5,801 bases of DNA. It comes from Planctomycetota bacterium. GTDB taxonomy: Bacteria; Planctomycetota; Phycisphaerae; WQYP01. The notes under the pieces are model-generated. The model worked only from the letters and a program-made list of their open reading frames with translations. It was not told where the DNA came from and did no database searches. The stretch is taken from assembly GCA_021838985.1 (NCBI GenBank), contig JAKCCC010000127.1:1-5801 (forward strand), read 5' to 3'. Positions within the stretch are counted from its first letter, which is position 1; every line of letters starts with the position of its first letter. Below are positions 1 to 5,308 of this stretch, one piece after another. The position numbers were made by a program, and so were the translations under genes.

Positions 1-109
1 ACCACTATCGCAGAACCTTGCCCATCGTGCAATGCCTTTCCAACCCACTGTCAACGGCTGCCGGCTGGCGCACCGTGGCGATTTTAACTTTAACGAAACA
101 GTATCTGAG

Positions 110-266
110 CTCGACTTTTGCCAATTTCGGAAAGCGCGATTTAACGGGCCTTTCAATGGACTTTATGCACACCCGCGGAAAATACGGCGGGTGCAACAAC
201 TCGCGCCGAAATCGCGATTTCCGCGGGATTCGACCGTTTGCGCTCCCCCAAATGGCAAAAGTCGAG
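110..266. repeat. Imperfect inverted repeat pair with palindrome in its loop
   Basis: The left arm CTCGACTTTTGCCAATTT (110-127) is the reverse complement of the right arm at 250-266, except that the right arm lacks one T. The 122 bases between the arms include GAAATCGCGATTTC (208-221), a perfect 14-base palindrome. No transposase or target duplication is visible, so calling it a miniature transposon would be speculative. It could also form a cruciform or a long-range RNA stem. Confidence 0.5.
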
Positions 267-486
267 ATTAGAGGCTGCCGAGAAAGAAGCGTTGCCCAGG
301 AAAAAGGGCAGACCCGCGGCGGGAGGTGATTTACGGCAGACCGGGAAATAAAAACAAGACCACCATCAACGTGCTTCGACCGCTTATACCACGGCGACTG
401 GCAAGATTGCCACTAAACAAGGCGACGGCTTTTTGATAAACGATGAGTTTTTCAAAGGTGAAGGCTATTTGCCATCCAGCGATGAG

Positions 487-514
487 AGTAGAAAGTAGAA
501 AGTAGAGAGTAGAC
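487..514 (+). repeat. Heptanucleotide tandem repeat, four units
   Basis: Four consecutive 7-base units read AGTAGAA, AGTAGAA, AGTAGAG and AGTAGAC. A degenerate unit may precede them. An inverted, partly matching copy lies at 570-588. The units are contiguous, so this is a simple-sequence repeat and not a CRISPR array. Its length is a multiple of seven, so unit gain or loss would shift frame, but no gene crosses it. Confidence 0.8.
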
Positions 515-515
515 C

Positions 516-599
516 GCAGGAGGCATGTCCACTTTGGCGGCAGCCACGTTTTTGCGTCGGCCTTATTTGCTCTACTATCTACTTTCTCAGGCCTCCTGC
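516..599. repeat. Inverted copies of GCAGGAGGC and of the heptad run
   Basis: GCAGGAGGC at 516-524 is repeated as its exact reverse complement at 591-599. The heptad run at 487-514 has an inverted relative at 570-588, which reads GAGAAAGTAGATAGTAGAG on the minus strand. The order along the plus strand is heptad, 9-mer, inverted heptad, inverted 9-mer. The two pairings therefore interleave instead of nesting. Either this is two copies of a short repeat module in opposite orientation with rearranged parts, or the RNA could pair in a pseudoknot-like way. Confidence 0.65.
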
Positions 600-602
600 T
601 CT

Positions 603-622
603 ATTTTGGCCTGCGGCCAAAA

Positions 623-623
<1 letters not shown>
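603..623 (-). terminator. Perfect hairpin at the tRNA-Pro 3' end
   Basis: The segment is a 9-bp perfect stem (ATTTTGGCC with GGCCAAAAT) closed by a 3-base loop. On the minus strand it begins with the tRNA discriminator base at 623 and lies immediately downstream of the tRNA. Transcripts of the leftward glycosyltransferase-tRNA series would pass through it. There is no T-run after the stem, so it is not a textbook intrinsic terminator. The A/T bases at the stem base could still allow termination, or it may act as a 3' processing and exonuclease barrier. Confidence 0.5.
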
Positions 624-698
<75 letters not shown>

Positions 699-729
699 TT
701 CAAAATTGATGTTACCAGAAAGACCACCT

Positions 730-1998
730 TCAAGCCAGGGTCTGACCATTCGCGTGCAGCGCCGGGGGCAGGGCGGCGCTCGCAGGCGGCACCGGCGCGG
801 GCGCCGCGGCGGGTGCCAGTGTGGCCCAATCACGGCGTCCGAACTCATATACCGCCAACGTCTCCCGGGCGATACGGTCCCAGGTGAAATAGGCTTCCAC
901 CTGTCTGCGGCCGTTGTCGCCCATCCAGCGGGCGTGATCGAAATCGCGCAGCATCGTGCGCAGGCCCCAGGCGACGGAATCACGATGGGGATAGATTTTT
1001 AAGCCATTGATATCGTGACAGACGTATTCGCTGGGCCCACCCACTTGGGTCACCACCACCGGCTTGCCGGCACTCCACGCCTCCAGCACCACGATGCCAA
1101 ACGGTTCGTTGCGGCTGGGTACGCAAACCGTGTCGGCACTCTTGAACCAGGGCACCAGTTCGTCGCCGTCGCGACGCCCCAGAAACCGCACGGCCTGGCC
1201 TACGCCCAGCTGCCGCGCGGACTGTTCCAGGCTGGGATGCATGCCCCCATCACCGGCGAACACAAACTTGGCGCTGGGCACTGCTCCGAGCACCGCGGGA
1301 ATGGCGCTCATCAGTAAATCGGGACCTTTCTGCCACTCCAGGCGGCCGCAGAATAGAACCAGCGGATCCAGCGGCGCCAGGCCGTAGCGGCGCTTCAGCT
1401 CGCCGCCGTTGACCGTTCCCCCGAAGCGATGGGCGCTGACGCCGTTATAAATGACATCAATTTTCCAGGTCGGAGTTTCGTACATCCATACGATTTCACC
1501 GCGCAGCGACCGGGATACGGTGATGACACGATCCGCCCAATAGGTTCCCGCACGCTCCTGCGTGCGCACGCGTTGCGAGCGTCCACCGGGAAAGGCATTG
1601 CCACAACGCCCGTATTCGGTGGAGTGGATGGTCAAAACCGTGCGATGATCCGGCCGTCCCTGCTTGATCCAGATCATGGCGTTCGCGGTCAACCAATCGT
1701 GGGCGTGCACTATATCGAAATGGCCGACGAAATCCTCCATGGCGAAAAATCGCTCCACCATGGCCCGGCACATGTTGTTGGCGTCATCGACCAACTCCGG
1801 AAGCGCGGCATAGGGACAGCGGTGATAATGCACGCCATCGATCTGGTCGTGATAGCGCTGCCCCTGCGCCATGCGGGTGAAAACGTGCACCTCCTGCCCG
1901 CAGCGCTCCAACGCCGCGGCCAATTCGGTGACATGACAAGCCACTCCGCCGATAGCCAGGGAGTGAAGTGTTTCCCAGGAAAACATCGCGATACGCAT
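730..1998 (-). CDS. GT-B fold glycosyltransferase, family 4 type (second of pair)
   Basis: This is a 422-residue retaining glycosyltransferase that probably moves a sugar from a nucleotide-sugar donor to a glycan or small acceptor in the cytoplasm. The N-terminal Rossmann-like domain starts MRIAMFSWE and carries the glycine turn GGVA (17-20), HAHDW (98-102) and HSTEYGR (125-131). The C-terminal donor-binding domain has GRLEWQKG (218-225), with the donor-phosphate-binding Arg and Lys typical of GT4/GT5, and the EX7E motif from E298 to E306 (EPFGIVVLE). There is no signal peptide or membrane segment. The final 30 or so residues are a low-complexity Ala/Pro tail (about 395-412) outside the fold. 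The start is ATG at 1998 with AGGG six bases upstream. The gene lies 84 bases downstream of a related glycosyltransferase and is followed by tRNA-Pro. The layout suggests alpha-glucan synthesis, but donor and acceptor cannot be read from the sequence, and other GT4 roles such as sucrose, trehalose or cell-envelope glycan synthesis remain possible. Confidence 0.92.
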   Translation of the reverse strand: MRIAMFSWETLHSLAIGGVACHVTELAAALERCGQEVHVFTRMAQGQRYHDQIDGVHYHRCPYAALPELVDDANNMCRAMVERFFAMEDFVGHFDIVHAHDWLTANAMIWIKQGRPDHRTVLTIHSTEYGRCGNAFPGGRSQRVRTQERAGTYWADRVITVSRSLRGEIVWMYETPTWKIDVIYNGVSAHRFGGTVNGGELKRRYGLAPLDPLVLFCGRLEWQKGPDLLMSAIPAVLGAVPSAKFVFAGDGGMHPSLEQSARQLGVGQAVRFLGRRDGDELVPWFKSADTVCVPSRNEPFGIVVLEAWSAGKPVVVTQVGGPSEYVCHDINGLKIYPHRDSVAWGLRTMLRDFDHARWMGDNGRRQVEAYFTWDRIARETLAVYEFGRRDWATLAPAAAPAPVPPASAALPPALHANGQTLA

Positions 1999-2011
1999 AA
2001 GGCACCCTGCC

Positions 2012-2085
2012 AGGTTTTAGGTTTAGGGGTTTGGATTCAGGCTTCCGTGCCAGGCTCCGCATAGCGTGTTCCAGGTTTCAGGTTA
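2012..2085 (+). repeat. G-rich heptad repeats between the glycosyltransferase genes
   Basis: On the plus strand the bases from 2012 read as degenerate 7-base units (AGGTTTT, AGGTTTA, GGGGTTT, GGATTCA, GGCTTCC). CAGGTTT and CAGGTTA follow at 2072-2085. CCAGG recurs at 2010, 2050 and 2071. The right end includes the stop codon of the upstream glycosyltransferase (2083-2085, read as TAA on the minus strand). Four G runs (2013-2014, 2020-2021, 2026-2029, 2033-2034) fit a two-layer G-quadruplex pattern on the plus strand, which is the template strand for both glycosyltransferases. Confidence 0.6.
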
Positions 2086-3384
2086 TCGGCGGCCCGTTAC
2101 CTGCCGGTAGACCTCCAGGCACAGCCCCGCGGTCTGTCCCCAGGACAGCCGTGCCGCCTCGGCCACCGCGTGGCGGCGCAAACGCTCGGCAACCTCCGGC
2201 CGCTGCAGCACCGTCAGAATGCACTCGGCCAGGCGATCCACATCCCAATAATCAACTTGCAGCGAGCCTTGCGGGAGAACTTCCGCCGCGCCGGAGGTCT
2301 TCGATACGATGACCGGGGTACCGTTACGCGCCGCTTCCAGAGCGGACAAACCAAACGGCTCGCTGACGGAGGGCATCACGTATACGTCGGCGGCGCGAAA
2401 GGCGCGATTCACTTCCGGCCCGTGCAAGAAGCCGGGAAAAGATATATAGTCCGTCAGTCCCATGGCCGCCGTTCGCGCCGCCAGCGCCGCCGCCAAATCT
2501 CCCCGGCCCGCCATCACAAAGCGTGTTTCGGGCGCCTTTTCCAGGACCCGGCTGGCCGCGGCTAAAAAATATTCCGGGCCTTTCTGCCGGGTAATCCGGC
2601 CCAGAAACAGCACCGTTTTGCGCCCGGAGTGCGACCGGGTAAACCCCGTGTCGCCGTTCATCTCGATGCCATTATGAATCACGGTGACTTTCTCCGGTGG
2701 CACGGCATATTTTTCCACAAGGATGCGCCGGGTATACTCGGAAACCGCGATCACCCGTGCTGCCGCGACCATGGCGGTGCGCTCGATCTGATAGATCGGC
2801 AGATGGAGCTGCGAACCACTGCGGTCCAATTCCGTGGCGTGAATGTGGACCACCAACGGCTTGCCGCTACGCTCGGCGATGGCCGCGGCGGCGGGAAAAG
2901 TCAGCCAGTCGTGGGCATGGATCACATCGAAAATCTCCTGCCTGGTTAAATCCATGCAGTGCCGCGCGTACTCATGGATTTTGCTCTGGATGTCACCCCC
3001 ATAGCCGCCTTCCGTGCCAGTGCCTACGATTCGCAAATGCCGTTGGCCCTGATTCCCCCGTGCCGCCTTGGCCGCAACTAAAGCTGGCGCCAACGCCTCC
3101 GTCGGCGCGGGATACGGCAACGTGCCGTAAGGATTCAGCACCATGGTCGGGGTGTGGCCCACGCGCAGCCGCAACGGACTCCTTCGCCGCGGCCCGCGGT
3201 ATTCAGCCTGCGCCAGCGCCCCGGGTGAGGCGCCCAGACTTTCGGTCGGGCCGCCGGCTTGCGGCAGCACGAACAGTACATCCACTCCGCAGCGGCCCAT
3301 GGCCTTGGCCAGTCCTTCACAGGCCGTTCCCAATCCACCGCTGATGGCGGGGGGAAACTCCCAACCCAGCATCAAGACACGCAT
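2083..3384 (-). CDS. GT-B fold glycosyltransferase, glycogen-synthase-like (first of pair)
   Basis: This is a 433-residue cytoplasmic retaining glycosyltransferase. It begins MRVLMLGWEFPP with SGGLG (15-19), which resembles the glycine-rich donor loop of starch/glycogen synthases. It continues with HAHDW (156-160), HIHATE (180-185), the phosphate-binding GRITRQKG (262-269) and the EX7E motif E342-E350 (EPFGLSALE). Compared with the downstream glycosyltransferase, HAHDW lies 58 residues later, so the N-terminal domain has a large extra segment (roughly 42-150) rich in Gly, Pro and Arg. I chose ATG 3384 because the conserved first strand starts there and GAGG lies five bases upstream. The open frame reaches further back (ATG at 3468, TTG at 3513), but the added residues are basic and featureless. 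The gene is the first of the leftward set and is divergent from the GH57 gene. A role in alpha-1,4-glucan synthesis is a reasonable inference and is not proven. Length is normal for GT4 and somewhat short for classical GlgA. Confidence 0.92.
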   Translation of the reverse strand: MRVLMLGWEFPPAISGGLGTACEGLAKAMGRCGVDVLFVLPQAGGPTESLGASPGALAQAEYRGPRRRSPLRLRVGHTPTMVLNPYGTLPYPAPTEALAPALVAAKAARGNQGQRHLRIVGTGTEGGYGGDIQSKIHEYARHCMDLTRQEIFDVIHAHDWLTFPAAAAIAERSGKPLVVHIHATELDRSGSQLHLPIYQIERTAMVAAARVIAVSEYTRRILVEKYAVPPEKVTVIHNGIEMNGDTGFTRSHSGRKTVLFLGRITRQKGPEYFLAAASRVLEKAPETRFVMAGRGDLAAALAARTAAMGLTDYISFPGFLHGPEVNRAFRAADVYVMPSVSEPFGLSALEAARNGTPVIVSKTSGAAEVLPQGSLQVDYWDVDRLAECILTVLQRPEVAERLRRHAVAEAARLSWGQTAGLCLEVYRQVTGRR

Positions 3385-3582
3385 CGGCGCCTCGCGATTC
3401 CGGGGGTCGGTGTTCGCCCCGCCGCGGTGAAACTCTCTACGCCGCACGAACCGGCTGCGGCCAAGCATTTTTCTCTTTCCCAGCTCTTCGCGCTGCAGCG
3501 CTGGCGTGGACAAACCCCTTGAGGAAAAACACGCTTACCCCCCTTGCCCCGATGCCACCACTCTCTCCCAGTCTGGCTAGCC

Positions 3583-3597
3583 CTATAATCATTATAG
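3583..3597. promoter_or_regulatory. Palindromic -10 element, possible bidirectional promoter
   Basis: CTATAATCATTATAG is a perfect palindrome with 7-base arms around one central C. It gives an exact TATAAT at 3584-3589 on the plus strand and another at 3591-3596 on the minus strand. It is the only such match I found in the divergent region. Neither strand has a good -35 hexamer at 16-18 bases, nor an extended TGn, so the promoter might be weak or need an activator. The same symmetry would also suit binding by a dimeric repressor. Confidence 0.45.
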
Positions 3598-3600
3598 CCT

Positions 3601-3628
3601 TTGACTCGCGCCGGCGTGATTTGATTAT
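3601..3628 (+). promoter_or_regulatory. Sigma70-like promoter candidate for the GH57 gene
   Basis: TTGACT (3601-3606, five of six to consensus) is followed after 16 bases by GATTAT (3623-3628, four of six). Transcription would begin near 3635, leaving an untranslated leader of about 190 bases before the favoured GH57 start. The site abuts the palindromic TATAAT element, so the two could compete or be alternatives. Confidence 0.4.
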
Positions 3629-3674
3629 TTGTGCCAATTTGGGTATGGCCAGACTTTGTGGCGAGAACCTGCCC

Positions 3675-3785
3675 AGGAGCGGCATGAATGCCGCCGCTAG
3701 ATAAGACGGTTAGGGACTTGGCGCCATGGCCGGTGGCCGGCGTTTGCCAACCCATCTGGCCACACCCCGCCATGTCGATGGCGCC
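3675..3785 (+). promoter_or_regulatory. Structured leader with six-codon ORF upstream of GH57
   Basis: AGGAG (3675-3679) sits four bases before ATG 3684, which opens a six-codon frame (MNAAAR, stop at 3702-3704). Both this ATG and the overlapping ATG 3688 lie inside GCGGCATGAATGCCGC (3679-3694), a perfect palindrome able to form a 6-bp stem with loop TGAA. Downstream, GGCGCCAT (3720-3727) pairs with ATGGCGCC (3778-3785), and nested inside it GTGGCC (3733-3738) pairs with GGCCAC (3758-3763). A small GGC/GCC hairpin lies at 3739-3748. No known riboswitch is recognised. The same bases are open in the GH57 frame, so they might instead encode an N-terminal extension. Confidence 0.3.
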
Positions 3786-3813
3786 CCGGCTACCACGCTG
3801 GAAAGTTGCTTCC

Positions 3814-3820
3814 GGAAGGA
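3814..3820 (+). promoter_or_regulatory. Ribosome binding site deciding the GH57 start
   Basis: GGAAGGA ends five bases before ATG 3826. It supports that codon over the upstream in-frame ATGs at 3688, 3772 and 3778. The only rival with a good site is ATG 3688, which has AGGAG eight bases upstream. Confidence 0.65.
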
Positions 3821-3825
3821 TTTTC

Positions 3826-5292
3826 ATGATGAACGCCGCCCTGCTGCCGAAAGATATCGCCGAACTGCCTGAGATCTGTGGCTCAGAAGACCTGCTGGAC
3901 GCGGCACGGCCCACGGAGACGCCCCCCACGGCAGACAATGCCGGCATCGCCTGGGATTCGGTTCGCAGCGTTTTCGCTATCGCTTTGCACATGCACCAGC
4001 CGCTGGTTCCCGCCGGCGGTGATGATTTGACCACGGCCCGTATCATCAGCAACCTGCAGTACATGATGGAACACCTCTCCAGCGGAGACAACCATAATGC
4101 GCCGGTGTTTCATTGGTGCTACAAACGCATGGGCGAGTTCATTCCAGAACTGATGCAGGCCGGTCGGCAGCCACGCATCATGCTGGATTATTCCGGCTGC
4201 CTGCTGCACGGCCTGCGGCAAATGGGCCTGGACGATGTGTTCGAGAAACTAAAGCTTATTACCTGCGATCCGCGTTATCGCCATGGCGTGGAATGGCTTG
4301 GCTCCGCCTGGGGTCACGCGGTAGCACCCTCCACACCGGTGCAGGATTTTCGCCTGCATGTGCAGGCCTGGCGGCATCACTTCGCGGCTATCTTCGGCGC
4401 TGAAGCGCTTTCCCGGGTGCGCGGTTTTTCGCCCTGCGAGATGGCGCTGCCCAACCATCCCGATGTCTGCTACGAATTCCTTTGCACCCTCCGGGACTGC
4501 GGCTACCGTTGGCTGTTGGTGCAGGAGCACACGGTGGAAACGCCCGCGGAAGGCCGCCCCAGCGGACAACCGTATCTGCCGCACCGCCTGGTGGCGCGCG
4601 ATTCGCGCGGCCGAACGATCAGCATGATTGCTATTATCAAAACCCAAGGCAGCGATACCAAATTGGTCGGCCAGATGCAGCCCTACTACGAGGCCAAAAA
4701 TCTGGGCCGGGTTATCAGCGGCGGCCATGCCGTGCCACCGCTGGTGACGCAAATAGCCGATGGCGAAAATGGCGGCGTGATGATGAATGAATTCCCCCCG
4801 AAGTATCGGCAGGTGATGGAGGAAGCCTCCCGCAGCACCACGCCGGCGGTGAATGTCAGCGAATATCTGGCTTATCTGGGAACCCTGGGCATCCGTGACG
4901 CTGACTTTCCGGTCCTGCAACCCGCCCTGCAGCACCGTATTTGGCAACGCTTCCCGGACGGGGCCGGCCCGGAAGCAATGGAGGAATTGATTACCAAACT
5001 AAGACAGGAAGACGCTCGCTTCAACATGGAGGGCGGCAGTTGGACGAACAATATCTCCTGGGTGCGCGGCTACGAAAACGTGTTAGGCCCCATGCAGACC
5101 GCCAGTGCCTGGTTCGCCCGCAAGGTGCTGGCGCCGCATGTGTCTACCGCCGAGCCACGCTACCGTAACGCCCTTTTTCACCTGCTTTTAACGCAAACCA
5201 GCTGTTTCCGGTATTGGGGCCAGGGACGCTGGACAGATTACGGGCACGAGCTTTGCCGACGCACCCTGGAAATATTGCGGCACGATTTTTAG
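3826..5292 (+). CDS. Glycoside hydrolase family 57 protein (alpha-glucan-active)
   Basis: This 488-residue cytoplasmic enzyme belongs to GH57, a retaining family of alpha-amylases, 4-alpha-glucanotransferases and glucan branching enzymes with a seven-stranded barrel. Motifs in order are HMHQP (55-59, region I), EWLGSAWGHAVAPSTP (156-171, region II), FSPCEMALPNH with candidate nucleophile E205 (region III), and ADGENGG with candidate acid/base D312 (region IV). EGGSWTNN (402-409) and TSCFRYWGQGRW (458-469) lie in the C-terminal helical part. There is no signal peptide. From memory, closely similar GH57 proteins occur in cyanobacteria and other bacteria without an assigned activity, so I do not choose among hydrolase, transferase and branching enzyme. 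The start is ATG 3826 with GGAAGGA five bases upstream. A longer form from 3688 (534 residues) would add a Pro/Trp-rich segment unlike the rest. The gene is divergent from two glycosyltransferases, which suggests it remodels or degrades their glucan product. rsmA begins 16 bases after its stop. Confidence 0.93.
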   Translation: MMNAALLPKDIAELPEICGSEDLLDAARPTETPPTADNAGIAWDSVRSVFAIALHMHQPLVPAGGDDLTTARIISNLQYMMEHLSSGDNHNAPVFHWCYKRMGEFIPELMQAGRQPRIMLDYSGCLLHGLRQMGLDDVFEKLKLITCDPRYRHGVEWLGSAWGHAVAPSTPVQDFRLHVQAWRHHFAAIFGAEALSRVRGFSPCEMALPNHPDVCYEFLCTLRDCGYRWLLVQEHTVETPAEGRPSGQPYLPHRLVARDSRGRTISMIAIIKTQGSDTKLVGQMQPYYEAKNLGRVISGGHAVPPLVTQIADGENGGVMMNEFPPKYRQVMEEASRSTTPAVNVSEYLAYLGTLGIRDADFPVLQPALQHRIWQRFPDGAGPEAMEELITKLRQEDARFNMEGGSWTNNISWVRGYENVLGPMQTASAWFARKVLAPHVSTAEPRYRNALFHLLLTQTSCFRYWGQGRWTDYGHELCRRTLEILRHDF

Positions 5293-5308
5293 GCCATGGT
5301 TTCGCCCT

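Larger units (their letters stand above)
1..602. other. Gene-poor left region with repeats
   Basis: I see no supportable gene here. The open frames are short, lack convincing ribosome sites and encode low-quality peptides rich in Arg, Cys and Gly without any motif. By eye the region is richer in A+T than the coding part of the window. It contains an imperfect inverted repeat (110-127 with 250-266), a self-complementary 14-mer (208-221), three copies of GCGATTT (78-84, 136-142, 214-220), and the 7-bp repeats and their inverted copies listed separately. A stop-to-stop frame at 352-498 reads as a somewhat protein-like tail but has no start. The stretch may be a decayed gene or simple intergenic DNA downstream of the tRNA. 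Confidence 0.6.
3385..3825. other. Divergent control region between glycosyltransferase and GH57 genes
   Basis: These 441 bases separate two outward-facing start codons. I see no gene in them apart from a six-codon leader frame. They contain a symmetric TATAAT palindrome near the middle (about 200 bases from the left start codon and about 230 from the right), a forward promoter candidate directly next to it, and a repeat-rich forward leader. The left part (3385-3580) shows no clear structure to me. The open frames that cross the region on both strands look like extensions of frame outside real genes. Confidence 0.6.

Noticed and set aside
223..246. Possible tRNA 3'-end duplicate (attachment-site remnant) resembling the T arm of tRNA-Pro
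   Set aside because: Only GGATTCGA and scattered bases match, with gaps. That is too short to exceed chance, and no integrase is present.
18..329. 103-codon plus-strand frame, with an overlapping minus-strand frame at 5-199
   Set aside because: There is no Shine-Dalgarno sequence and no recognisable motif. The composition is rich in Arg, Cys and Gly, and inverted repeats run through it.
352..498. Stop-to-stop frame on the plus strand whose translation looks somewhat protein-like
   Set aside because: It has no ATG or GTG start and no ribosome site, only 48 codons, and it ends inside the heptad repeat. It could be a decayed gene tail, but nothing identifies it.
487..599. CRISPR array
   Set aside because: The repeat units are 7 bases and contiguous with no spacers, and no cas gene is present.
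3385..3513. Upstream extension of the first glycosyltransferase to TTG 3513 or ATG 3468
   Set aside because: The conserved first beta strand begins at ATG 3384, which has its own GAGG site. The added residues are basic, unstructured and not expected in the family.
3372..4091. 239-codon minus-strand frame across the divergent region
   Set aside because: It overlaps the clearly conserved GH57 gene in antisense and the start of the glycosyltransferase, and shows no motif. It is a typical open frame opposite GC-rich coding DNA.
4249..4947. 232-codon minus-strand frame inside the GH57 gene
   Set aside because: It is antisense to conserved GH57 motifs. Its His/Ala/Arg-rich composition is that of a shadow frame.
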